From: JAMOBE01 sp039908285
GTDB lineage: Bacteria; Pseudomonadota; Alphaproteobacteria; Rhodospirillales; Rhodospirillaceae
Assembly (NCBI GenBank): GCA_039908285.1
Contig: JAMOBE010000125.1
Span: 1-8,616, forward strand
Length of the DNA stretch: 8,616 nt
Direction: 5' to 3'
This document shows, piece after piece, positions 1 to 8,084 of this stretch (positions within the stretch are counted from its first letter, which is position 1; each line of letters opens with the position of its first letter). The position numbers and the translations under genes are program-made. The notes under the pieces are model-generated. The model did no database searches. It was not told the origin of the DNA and saw nothing but the letters and a program-made list of their open reading frames with translations.

Positions 1-7
1 CCTTCGG

Positions 8-62
8 CATGACGCGGGCCGGCGCCCCTGCGCCGAAAGCCAAGGCCGGAGGCCGCGTCATG
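8..62. repeat. Branched inverted repeat with 10-bp outer stem
   Basis: CATGACGCGG (8-17) is perfectly complementary to CCGCGTCATG (53-62). The 35-base interior contains a second stem, CGGCGC (20-25) with GCGCCG (30-35), around a four-base loop, and a weak GCC/GGC pairing at 39-46. The folded form would be a branched hairpin. It could be an intergenic repeat unit or part of a structured RNA. No function is assigned. Confidence 0.5.
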
Positions 63-100
63 TCGGAGACGTGCCTTTGGCACGAAGCGATTGAGCGCGG

Positions 101-132
101 GTTTCCGGAAAGTCCGGAGACTTTCCGGAAAC
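101..132. repeat. Perfect 13-bp inverted repeat built from TTTCCGGAAA palindromes
   Basis: GTTTCCGGAAAGT (101-113) and ACTTTCCGGAAAC (120-132) are exact reverse complements separated by CCGGAG. Each arm itself contains the palindrome TTTCCGGAAA. The arrangement could bind two dimers of a regulator or form a hairpin. A TATAAT hexamer follows two bases later at 135-140, but no -35-like hexamer lies at normal spacing. An operator beside an activator-dependent promoter is possible but unproven; an intergenic repeat element is the alternative. Confidence 0.5.
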
Positions 133-148
133 CGTATAATGCCGTCGG

Positions 149-208
149 AAACCCATTGATGGGGGTTTGGGGCCTCAAGGCCCCAAGCGAGTTTGGGCGG
201 CAGCCCAA
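149..208. repeat. Adjoining hairpins, REP-like
   Basis: Three hairpins follow one another. AAACCC (149-154) pairs with GGGTTT (163-168). TTGGGGCC (167-174) pairs with GGCCCCAA (179-186) around a TCAA loop. TTGGGC (193-198) pairs with GCCCAA (203-208) around GGCA. The first two share bases 167-168. GC-rich hairpins of this type in series are typical of dispersed intergenic palindromes in alphaproteobacteria. Lying about 35 bases past the nadB stop, they could stabilise or end the nad transcript, but there is no clear T-tract on the minus strand. Confidence 0.5.
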
Positions 209-242
209 TTCTTTCATGGGTCAGTCATTACGCTCGCCGGTA

Positions 243-1882
243 TCAGTGACCGGGCGCCGAGAACCCCTCGGGCACCAGGATGGTGTTCTGGGGGGCGGCG
301 ATGGTGTCGGGCTCGGGGAAGTCGATGGTGTAGTGCAGGCCCCGGCTTTCCTTGCGGGCCAGGGCCGAGGCGATGATCAGTTGCGCCGCCAGCGTCAGGT
401 TGCGAAGCTCGATGAGATCGTTGGAGACGCGGAAACTGCGATAGTACTCGGTGATTTCGGACGACAACAGGTCGGCGCGGCGCTTCGCCCGCTGCAGGCG
501 CTTGGTGCTGCGGACGATGCCGACGTAGTCCCACATGAAGCGGCGCAGTTCGTCCCAGTTGTGGGAGACCACCACCTCTTCGTCTGAATCCGTCACCCAG
601 CTTTCGTCCCACGGTCGCAGGTCGGGCGGCTCGGCGATGTGGGGGAGTTGCTCGATGATGTCGGCGGCGGCGGCGGTGCCGAACACCAGGCACTCCAGCA
701 GCGAGTTGCTGGCCATGCGGTTGGCGCCATGCAGGCCGGTGAAGGCCGTCTCGCCGATGGCATAGAGGCCCGGCACGTCGGTGCGGCCCCGCAGGTCGGT
801 CATGACGCCACCGCAGGTGTAATGGGCGGCGGGCACCACCGGTATGGGCTGCCGCGTCAGGTCGAGGCCGTAGCGCAGGCACTCCTGGTAGACGGTTGGG
901 AAATGGCTGGTGATGAACTCGGCCGGCTTGTGGCTGATGTCGAGGTAGACGCAGTCGACGCCGAGTCGCTTCATCTCGTGGTCGATGGCGCGGGCGACGA
1001 TGTCGCGGGGGGCCAGTTCGCCCCGCGGGTCGAAAGTGTCCATGAACCGCTGGCCGTTGGGCAGCAATAGACGCCCACCCTCGCCCCGCACCGCCTCGGT
1101 CACCAGGAACGACTTGGCCTGGGGGTGGTAGAGGCAGGTGGGATGGAACTGGCAGAATTCCAGGTTCGCCACCCGGCACCCCGCCCGCCAGGCCATGGCG
1201 ATGCCGTCGCCGGTGGTGCCGTCGGGATTGCTGGTGTAGAGGTAGACCTTGCTCACCCCGCCGGTGGCCAGCACCACCACCCGCGCCCGCAACAGCGTCA
1301 CCCGCCCGTCCATCCGATCGAGGGCATAGGCGCCGACGCAGCGGCCGTGCCGGCCCCGTCCCAGCGGCTCGCGGATCACGTCGACGGCGATGTGGTTCTC
1401 CAGCAGGGTGACGTTGGCGGCGCGAACCCGCGCTTCCAGCGTCGCTTCCACCGCCTTGCCGGTGGCGTCGGCGGCGTGGACGATGCGGCGGTGGCTGTGT
1501 CCGCCCTCGCAGGTGAGGTGGAACGCCTGCCCGTTTTCGGCCGGCTCCTGGCCACGGGTGAACTCGACGCCATAGTCCACCAGCCGGCGGATGGCCGCCG
1601 GCGCGTTTTCGGCGACGAAGCGCACCACCCGGGGATCGCACAGCCCGGCCCCGGCGTTCAGGGTGTCGGCGACGTGGCTGTCGATGCTGTCGCCATCGTC
1701 CAGCACGGCGGCGATCCCGCCCTGGGCGTAGTAGGTACTGCCCTCCCGCAGGTCGCTCTTGGACAGAACGGCCACCCGCGCATGGGGGGCCACCTGCAAC
1801 GCCAGGGTCAGCCCCGCGCCGCCGCTACCGATGATCAGGACGTCGTAGTCGCTAATGGCCGTGTCTCCCCCCGGATCGTCCC

Positions 1883-1886
<4 letters not shown>
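243..1886 (-). CDS. nadB: L-aspartate oxidase
   Basis: NadB is the cytoplasmic flavoprotein that oxidises L-aspartate to iminoaspartate, the first step of de novo NAD synthesis; the product passes to NadA. The product is 547 residues from the GTG at 1886-1884 (E. coli: 540). The FAD-binding GSGGAG motif is at residues 20-25. EGGHSHRR starts at 126 and QFHPT at 245-249. APRD (291-294), HYTCGG (354-359) and GANRMASNSLLE (386-397) are all intact. Glu126, His247, Arg293, His354 and Arg389 match the known active-site positions of the E. coli enzyme. The GTG overlaps the nadC stop by 4 bases (GTGA), suggesting translational coupling. An AUU ten codons later (1856-1854) has a much better ribosome binding site and would give 537 residues. 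The gene is the last of nadA-nadC-nadB. Identity is near certain; only the start is open. Confidence 0.97.
1854..1872 (-). promoter_or_regulatory. Strong Shine-Dalgarno before a possible AUU start in nadB
   Basis: On the minus strand GGGGGGAG (1872-1865) lies 8 bases before ATT (1856-1854), in frame with nadB. From there the protein would read I/M-S-D-Y-D-V-L-I-I-G, placing the first beta strand of the FAD fold right at the N-terminus as is usual for NadB. The upstream GTG (1886-1884) has GGGAG only one base away, which is too close for a good site. AUU starts are rare (infC is the classic case), so the GTG is kept as the annotated start. Confidence 0.35.
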
Positions 1887-2729
<843 letters not shown>

Positions 2730-2743
<14 letters not shown>

Positions 2744-3728
2744 GCCGCACGACCGGAGGCGTCGAGGTCGGCACCGAGACCGACATGTCGAGCATGCGCT
2801 GCAACGGCTTGAGGGCGGCCAGCCGCAGGTCCTCGGGCAATTCGATGCTCGGCGCCGCGTTCCTCATGCAGAGATAGATTTTGGCCAGGGTGTTCTTGGC
2901 CATATGGGGACAGGTGGCGCAGTTGCAGCTTCCATCGGCCCCGGGTGCGGCGAGGAACCGCTTGTGGGGTGCGGCCTTTTCCATCTGGTGGATGATGTGC
3001 TGCTCGGTGGCGATGATGAACACCTCCGCCGGCGACTCCAGCACGTACTGCAGGATCGCCCGGGTGGAGCCGACGTGATCGGCGTGCAGCAGAATGCCCT
3101 CCGGGCACTCGGGGTGAGCGGCCACCTTGACGCCCGGGTTCTCGGCCTTGAGCCGCAACAGCTCCGACTCGGAGAACTGCTCGTGGATGATGCAGGCGCC
3201 AGGCCACAGGGTCATCTCGCGGCCGGTGCGGCGGGCGATGTACGAGCCAAGATGATGGTCGGGCGCGAACAGAATCTTCTGCTCGGGCGGGATCTGGTTG
3301 ACGATGGCCTCGGCGTTGGAGGACGTGACGATGATGTCCGACAGCGCCTTCACCTCCGCCGAGCAGTTGATGTAGGTGACGGCGATGTGATCGGGATGGC
3401 GCTGGCGGAAACGCCGGAACACGTCGGGACGGCAGGCCTCCTCCAGCGAGCAGCCGGCCTCCATGTCGGGCAGCAGCACCAGCCGGTTCGGACTGAGAAT
3501 CTTGGCCACCTCGCCCATGAAGCGGACGCCGCAGAAGACGATGACATCGGCCGTGGTGGCCGCCGCCCGGCGCGACAGGTCGAGGGAATCGCCCACGAAG
3601 TCGGCCAGATCCTGAATCTGCCCGTCCTGGTAATAGTGGGCCAGGATGACGGCGTTCTTCTCGCGGCGCAGCCGATCGATTTCGGCTCGCAGATCAAGGG
3701 TCGGATCGATGTCGCTCTCGGTCAACAT
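2730..3728 (-). CDS. nadA: Quinolinate synthase (NadA)
   Basis: NadA condenses iminoaspartate with dihydroxyacetone phosphate to quinolinate, using an oxygen-sensitive [4Fe-4S] cluster whose unique iron binds substrate. From the ATG at 3728 the product is 332 residues (E. coli 347). By comparison with E. coli NadA the cluster ligands are Cys93 (in AGCSLEE), Cys179 (in GACIIHEQ) and Cys273 (in CNCATCPHMA). Substrate-site motifs AHYYQD (30-35), GVRFMGE (67-73) and HPE (205-207) are intact. The same frame stays open upstream to a GTG at 3830, giving 366 residues, but that N-terminus is not NadA-like, has no ribosome binding site, and would lie upstream of the candidate promoter. The chosen ATG has GGAG 13 bases before it, a loose fit; an ATG at 3764 is another option. 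First gene of nadA-nadC-nadB. Confidence 0.96.
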
Positions 3729-3783
3729 GGTGTCGGTTTCACTCCACACGTGGGGGCTGGCCATCCCCGGACCGTCCGACTGA

Positions 3784-3812
3784 TTTCTAGCGCCACCCAT
3801 TCTCAAGTGCAA
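3784..3812 (-). promoter_or_regulatory. Candidate promoter of the nadA-nadC-nadB operon
   Basis: On the minus strand TTGCAC (3812-3807) is followed after exactly 17 bases by TAGAAA (3789-3784). These match the -35 and -10 consensus at three and four of six positions. A start point near 3777 would leave a leader of about 50 bases before the nadA ATG at 3728. It sits about 80 bases past the stop of the upstream asmA-like gene. The hexamers are weak and no clear operator palindrome was found, so this is a position-based guess. Confidence 0.35.
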
Positions 3813-3890
3813 CGGCCGCGTTGAGGACACCAGGAGGCCGGGATGATAGACCCATTCCGACTTCGATTCCTTGACTTTTGCTGGTCTCCG

Positions 3891-6800
3891 TCATTTTTGC
3901 AGGCGCTTCAGCAAAGTGCCCAGGTCCACCGGCAATGCTCCCCGGTCCCCCTTCTCCCCCTCTTTCGTCCCCCCCTCTTTCGTTTCCGGGTCCTTTGGCG
4001 CCTCGGGAACGACTCCCGGCAGCAGGTCCCGCAGGATGTCGGCGCTCTTGCCCCGGCGTTTGGCCAGGCGATCGAGTCCCTTCGCCAGCAGGTGACTCTG
4101 GATCCCCTGGAGGTCGAACACGCGCCGCGGATTGTCGAGAGACCCACTGAATCGCAGCGCGAACGGCGGCGCTTCCGGGTGGGCGGCGATGCGGAACTCG
4201 ATGCGGCTGTCGGTGGTCCAGGCGGGCAGGTCGATGCTGCCTACGGCCGCCGCCTGGCCTGACTCCGCCACCAGCCTTAGATCCTCGGTCCGCAGCACGC
4301 CACGTCGAACCTGGAAGGTGCCATTGACGCTCTTGAACCGGGTGGAGCCGCCGTTCAGCCCCGTCTGCAGCGCGGCAATCAGGCCTCCGGCGTCGCGGAC
4401 GTCGCCAAGCCGCCGGTTGACGGCGTCCAGATCGAAGCCGCCAACCACGCCGTCGCGCACCGCCAGGGTGCCGTTGCCCGTCAAATTGCCGATCATCTCG
4501 TACGGATTGCGACCGGCCGCGGTCTGGGTGGTGTCGAGGTCGAGCCAGCCGTCGGCGATGCGGATGTCGGTGCTGGTGGCCAGCGCCTGACGGACGTTGG
4601 CGTTGGCGACAATCAGCCGGCCGATGAACTTGGGCAGCGTGGTGGCGTTGAACTCGCCCTGGGCGGCGACGGTGCCGCCGAACAGCTTTCCCCCCGCGTC
4701 CTCCACGGCGAGCACGCCCCGGGTCAGGGTGCCCCTGAGCCGCGGTTCGGTGATGGTGTAGTCCTCCACCACCAGGGAATTGGCGGTGAGCGTCAGCACG
4801 GCGTCGAAGGTGTTGAGGAAGGCGAAGTTGAACGGCTCCCGCGTCCAGTGGTCTTCTCCGCCGCCATCAGGCTGCGCAGACGTGGCGGCGGTCCGATGCC
4901 CTCCCCTTGACCGGGGGGGCGGGGACGGGCTCGCCGATGCGGCGGACGAGCGGGAAGGCATGGCGGCGCGGCGCCTGGCCGGCAGGAACCGCTGCAGCTC
5001 GATATCGCCGGCGGTAAGCTGGGCGGTGAGTTTCAGGCGCTCGGGAGTCAGCGCCACCTCGGCGGTGCCGCTGACGTTGACGGGACCGAGGCGGACGCGG
5101 AAGTCCTCAAGGCCGATGCGGTCGCCGGTGGCTCCCACCGCCCGGGTGTGCAGGGCGAAGGCACCAAGACCTGCGGTCGCCGGCCGGTAGTCGTCGGCGA
5201 ACAGATTGACGAAGTCGGCGAGGCTGGCGTGGCTCGCTTCGATGGCCATGTCGTAGCTGGGGCCACTCAGGAGGGTGGACACCGTGCCGTTGACGGTGAC
5301 CACTGTTCCCCCGAGTTCGTTGCGCGCCGTCACCGACAGCCGGTCGAGCGAGCCATTCAGTGTTCCGACCATGGCGACGCTGCCGAGTCTGCCCGGCTCC
5401 ACCGGCAGGGAGATGCCGAGGAACTGCGCCAGCCGCGGCGCCTGTCGGGTGCGGATGGACCAGGCCAGATCCCGGACCCGCGGTTCACCCGCAAATCCGG
5501 CGATTTCTCCCTTGAAGCCGGCGGTGGCACCCGCCAGGTCACCGATGGCGGCGTTGCGCAGGGTCAGCACGCCCTCCTTCAGCGTTCCGTCGACCACGAC
5601 GTCGCGCAGGAGCGTCTCGCGGATCGCCAGGGTGCCGAAGCGGACCTTGACGTCGGCATCGAAGGCGGTCAGCGCCTGAAGCGGCGCGATGTCGATGGAG
5701 GGGCCTCCGGCTGGCTCCCGGATCGGGAAGTAGCCGTCAACCGTGAAGTTGTCGACGATCAGGTTGGCCCCGAACGCCGGCCGCCCCGTCAGCCGGAGAA
5801 CCGCGGCACCGGTCAGTCGCGTCGTGTCCACCTCGGCGGCGAGGCCGTCCACGTGGATGTCGCCGGGTGACCCCGTGACCTTGCCGTTCAGCGAGAAGTG
5901 GTGAAGACGGTCCCCGGGGATGTGGCCGACGTCGGCGCCGATCCAGTCCAGGACGGCGCGCAGGTCGTCGGAGCGGCTTTCCACGGTGAGGTCGACCTGG
6001 GGCTGGCCGTTCTCGGTGGCGATGAAGCCGAAGAGCGAAGCCTCGGTCCCCCCCGGCAACAGCGCCGACGCCTGGCTCACCGTCAGTTCTCCCCCGGCCA
6101 GGGCCGCGTTCAGCCGGGCGTGGCGGGCGACGCCGTCGCGATAGCCGATGGCGTCGGCCGACAGGGCCACCGTGATGCCGATGTCACGCGGAAGGTCGAA
6201 CGAGAGCGCGGGAAAGGATGGTGGAGGCGACTCGGGGGGCGCCGGCTCGGGAGGCGCCGAACTGGTTTGGCCGCGTGCGGCACGGCGGCTTTTTTTGGCG
6301 ACGGGGGGTGGGGAGGGCGCCTCCAGCCAGGGATCGAGGGTCAGCGCCGTGATGCCGAGGGTGATGTCCACCTCGGGGGTGGCGCCGAAGGTGGTCGTCA
6401 CCCGGCCCGTGGCCTCGGTATCGCCGAGCTTCGCCACGATCTCGTCCACCACCAGCCGGCGTGACGTGGCCGAGACATTGGCCGTCAGTCCGAACGGACG
6501 GTCCGCCCTGGACAGGAGGGAACTTCCCAGCATGCCGGCCGCCCAGGCCAGGCTTCGGCCCGTCCCGACCAGCTTGCCGTGCAGCGACGGGTCGTCCGGC
6601 AGCCCGGAGACCAGGCCGCCGAATCGCAGGGTCGATCGGGCCCCGGGGAGCGAAAGGTCGAGGGTCACGGTGGAGGCCTTCGCCTCGCCCACCGCCCCGA
6701 GCTTCACCTCGAACCCGAGGGGGGCTTCGGCCGCTCCCACCGCCAGGGCTCCCTTGGCATGGAACGGTCCCTTGAGGGACTCGGCGGCAACCGTCGCGGA

Positions 6801-7325
6801 AAGACCGTGGACCAGTGTCCGGACGCCGCCGGCATCGGCGTAGGTGACGGTGCCGTCCTCGATGATCACGTCGTCGAAGCCGACGTCCCCGTTGCTGCCG
6901 CTGCCGCTGCCTCCGCCGCCACCACCGCCGGCGTCCCGTCTGTCGAAGCGCCAGTTGACCCGTCCGTCAGGCAGCACCTGAAGGCTCACCTCCGGCCGCA
7001 CGAGCCGGATCGTCCATGGCTCGATTCGCCCCTCCAGCAGCGGCAACAGGGCGAGATCGACCCGCAGGGACTCGATGCGCACCATGTCGGCCGCCGCCGC
7101 GCCGCGAATGCTGGCCAGACGAAGACCATCGACGCGCAGACGCGGCCGCGGCAGCAGCACCACCCCGACGTCGCCGTCGATGGCCAGGTCGCGACCGGTC
7201 ACCGCCTGCACCCGGGCGGCGATCTCCTCCCTGTAGCGGTTCCAGTCCACCAGCTTCGGCCCGATCAACGCCGCGGCCGTCAACAGGGACAGAATCGCCG
7301 CGACGACGATCGCACGCCTCTTCAC
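3891..7325 (-). CDS. AsmA family envelope protein
   Basis: AsmA-family (AsmA/TamB/YhdP-like) proteins are inner-membrane-anchored periplasmic proteins tied to outer-membrane assembly and lipid transport between membranes; the exact substrate is unknown here. The product is 1144 residues. KRR is followed by one membrane helix (about 5-22), then the family's N-terminal region (DWNRYREEIAARVQAVTGRDLAIDG begins at 27) and the signature-like LVRPEVSLQVLPDGRVNW (109-125). Long repetitive beta-rich stretches follow. The C-terminal region from about 830 to 1090 is typical of AsmA, with GNGTLAVRDGVV and GSLDNPRRVFDLQG. Three low-complexity linkers break it: Gly/Ser (132-145), Pro-rich (about 335-368), and Arg/Ser/Pro (about 780-825). 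The GTG at 7325 is chosen because GGAGGAA sits 6-7 bases upstream and the helix follows at once; a TTG at 7376 would add 17 non-hydrophobic residues. Monocistronic, divergent from ruvX. The symbol is left empty because the subfamily is uncertain. Confidence 0.88.
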   Translation of the reverse strand: MKRRAIVVAAILSLLTAAALIGPKLVDWNRYREEIAARVQAVTGRDLAIDGDVGVVLLPRPRLRVDGLRLASIRGAAAADMVRIESLRVDLALLPLLEGRIEPWTIRLVRPEVSLQVLPDGRVNWRFDRRDAGGGGGGGSGSGSNGDVGFDDVIIEDGTVTYADAGGVRTLVHGLSATVAAESLKGPFHAKGALAVGAAEAPLGFEVKLGAVGEAKASTVTLDLSLPGARSTLRFGGLVSGLPDDPSLHGKLVGTGRSLAWAAGMLGSSLLSRADRPFGLTANVSATSRRLVVDEIVAKLGDTEATGRVTTTFGATPEVDITLGITALTLDPWLEAPSPPPVAKKSRRAARGQTSSAPPEPAPPESPPPSFPALSFDLPRDIGITVALSADAIGYRDGVARHARLNAALAGGELTVSQASALLPGGTEASLFGFIATENGQPQVDLTVESRSDDLRAVLDWIGADVGHIPGDRLHHFSLNGKVTGSPGDIHVDGLAAEVDTTRLTGAAVLRLTGRPAFGANLIVDNFTVDGYFPIREPAGGPSIDIAPLQALTAFDADVKVRFGTLAIRETLLRDVVVDGTLKEGVLTLRNAAIGDLAGATAGFKGEIAGFAGEPRVRDLAWSIRTRQAPRLAQFLGISLPVEPGRLGSVAMVGTLNGSLDRLSVTARNELGGTVVTVNGTVSTLLSGPSYDMAIEASHASLADFVNLFADDYRPATAGLGAFALHTRAVGATGDRIGLEDFRVRLGPVNVSGTAEVALTPERLKLTAQLTAGDIELQRFLPARRRAAMPSRSSAASASPSPPPRSRGGHRTAATSAQPDGGGEDHWTREPFNFAFLNTFDAVLTLTANSLVVEDYTITEPRLRGTLTRGVLAVEDAGGKLFGGTVAAQGEFNATTLPKFIGRLIVANANVRQALATSTDIRIADGWLDLDTTQTAAGRNPYEMIGNLTGNGTLAVRDGVVGGFDLDAVNRRLGDVRDAGGLIAALQTGLNGGSTRFKSVNGTFQVRRGVLRTEDLRLVAESGQAAAVGSIDLPAWTTDSRIEFRIAAHPEAPPFALRFSGSLDNPRRVFDLQGIQSHLLAKGLDRLAKRRGKSADILRDLLPGVVPEAPKDPETKEGGTKEGEKGDRGALPVDLGTLLKRLQK
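3956..3983 (-). repeat. 15-base tandem repeat near the 3' end of the asmA-like gene
   Basis: The 13 bases CCCCCTCTTTCGT occur at 3956-3968 and again at 3971-3983, a period of 15. In the asmA-like frame this encodes the Thr-Lys-Glu-Gly repeats of the hydrophilic C-terminal tail (TKEGGTKEGEK). The period is a multiple of three, so copy-number changes would keep the frame. It probably arose by slippage in a disordered tail with little constraint. Confidence 0.7.
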
Positions 7326-7351
7326 GTCACTTCCTCCGTCAACCGTCCCGG

Positions 7352-7380
7352 AGTGTACGTGCCGATCGCGCGGCAATCAA
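7352..7380 (-). promoter_or_regulatory. Candidate promoter of the asmA-like gene
   Basis: On the minus strand TTGATT (7380-7375) and TACACT (7357-7352) are separated by exactly 17 bases. Each matches the housekeeping-sigma consensus at four of six positions. Transcription would begin near 7345, leaving about 20 bases that hold the GGAGGAA ribosome binding site before the GTG at 7325. Geometry is good and the location is right; strength and regulation cannot be judged. Confidence 0.5.
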
Positions 7381-7387
7381 ACGTATC

Positions 7388-7406
7388 GTCGCCTTGAGGG
7401 GGCGAC
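7388..7406. repeat. Hairpin in the asmA/ruvX divergent region
   Basis: GTCGCC (7388-7393) pairs with GGCGAC (7401-7406) around a seven-base loop. It lies just upstream of the candidate asmA -35 element and about 70 bases before the ruvX start. It may be an operator half-site pair for either gene or chance in GC-rich DNA. No good promoter for ruvX was recognised in the remaining bases. Confidence 0.3.
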
Positions 7407-7475
7407 AATCTTCCGAAGGCGAATGCCGTACACGCGCACTGGCTTTGTCGGGCGGGTTGAGGTAGATATCCGGTC

Positions 7476-7979
7476 ATGGCGATCCGCACACCGACCGAAC
7501 TCAAGGGCCTGATCAAACCCGGCTGGCGGCTTCTCGGCCTGGATCTTGGCGAGAAGACCATCGGGCTGGCCCTGTCCGACGTGACGCTGACAATCGCGTC
7601 GGCCTTCGACACCCTGACGCGCCAGTCGATGACCAAGGACCTCGGCGCCCTGATCCGCATCGTCCGCGACCAGCAGGTGGGCGGCATGATCATCGGCCTG
7701 CCCATCCAGATGGACGGCAGCGAGGGCGAGCGGGCCGAGGTCACCCGTCGCTTCGCGCGGGACATGCTGATCCGGGTGGACATCGAGATCGCCTTCTGGG
7801 ACGAGCGGCTGTCGTCGGCCGCCGTCGAGCGCATGCTCATCACCGAGGCGGACATGAGCCGCAAGCGGCGCCGGGAGGTGGTGGACAAGGCGGCGGCGAC
7901 CTACATCCTCCAGGGGGCGCTGGACGCGCTGAACTACCAGAAGGGATTAGCCCGCATTTCTCACCGGGACGCGGAATGA
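7476..7979 (+). CDS. ruvX: Putative pre-16S rRNA nuclease / Holliday junction resolvase-like YqgF
   Basis: YqgF/RuvX is a small cytoplasmic RNase H-fold nuclease implicated in trimming the 5' end of 16S rRNA precursor; it was first proposed as a RuvC-like Holliday junction resolvase. The product is 167 residues, slightly longer than the usual 135-155 because of an N-terminal segment before the core. Family motifs are GLDLGEKTIGLALSD (21-35), IIGLP (72-76), WDERLSS (108-114) and DKAAATYILQ (138-146). The expected acidic metal ligands are Asp23, Glu110 and Asp138, all present. The ATG at 7476 has GAGG only at 13 bases, a weak site. It is transcribed away from the asmA-like gene, with about 150 bases between them, and faces the small gene at 8085-8483. 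In many alphaproteobacteria ruvX sits beside gatC or pyrB; neither is seen here. Confidence 0.94.
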   Translation: MAIRTPTELKGLIKPGWRLLGLDLGEKTIGLALSDVTLTIASAFDTLTRQSMTKDLGALIRIVRDQQVGGMIIGLPIQMDGSEGERAEVTRRFARDMLIRVDIEIAFWDERLSSAAVERMLITEADMSRKRRREVVDKAAATYILQGALDALNYQKGLARISHRDAE

Positions 7980-7986
7980 TGGCGCA

Positions 7987-8083
7987 GAGCCTGAAAATGC
8001 GTTCGAAACAGGAACTCCCCCTCCCCCCGGAAGAAGAGGAGAGGGGGCTTTGGGTGGTCGTGGTGCCGATGCATTTTCAGCTC
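7987..8083. terminator. Nested inverted repeat between convergent genes, possible bidirectional terminator
   Basis: CTGAAAATGC (7991-8000) is perfectly complementary to GCATTTTCAG (8071-8080). GAG (7987-7989) and CTC (8081-8083) extend the stem across a one-base bulge. Inside, GTTC (8001-8004) pairs with GAAC (8011-8014 region), and CCCCCTC (8017-8023) pairs with GAGGGGG (8041-8047). The structure begins about 10 bases after the ruvX stop and ends one base from the stop of the convergent small gene, so it fills the space between them. It lacks a classical T-run after a short stem. It may stop transcription both ways or be an intergenic repeat element inserted there. Confidence 0.45.
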
Positions 8084-8084
8084 C

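Larger units (their letters stand above)
1..242. other. Hairpin-rich intergenic region downstream of nadB
   Basis: No convincing gene lies here. An open frame runs rightward from position 9, but it continues deep into nadB antisense and has no recognisable protein features. The stretch is dense in inverted repeats, described separately: 8-62, 71-83 (GTGCC-TTT-GGCAC), 101-132, 149-168, 167-186 and 193-208. None is followed by a proper T-run in the direction of nadB transcription, so no intrinsic terminator for the nad operon is certain. The pattern fits clustered REP-like palindromes or a structured RNA; the sequence alone does not decide between them. Confidence 0.6.

Noticed and set aside
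1..94. Possible C-terminus of a plus-strand gene entering from the left (frame 2, stop at 92-94)
   Set aside because: The residues are Arg-rich and lie across the branched inverted repeat; nothing supports coding.
9..587. 192-residue plus-strand open frame covering the left intergenic region
   Set aside because: Over half is antisense to nadB, and the rest translates hairpin repeats. No ribosome binding site or protein family is visible.
214..1641. 475-residue minus-strand open frame overlapping nadB
   Set aside because: It is Arg/Pro/Gly/His-rich with no motifs and lies out of frame inside the certain nadB gene; a typical shadow in high-GC DNA.
3729..3830. Longer nadA starting at the GTG at 3830
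   Set aside because: The extra 34 residues do not resemble NadA, there is no ribosome binding site, and the candidate promoter lies inside the extension.
7326..7376. Longer asmA-like protein from the TTG at 7376
   Set aside because: The GTG at 7325 has a near-perfect ribosome binding site and places the membrane helix directly at the N-terminus; the extension would cross the candidate -10 element.
7445..7473. Promoter for ruvX with TTGTCG as -35
   Set aside because: No acceptable -10 hexamer lies at normal spacing before the ATG at 7476.
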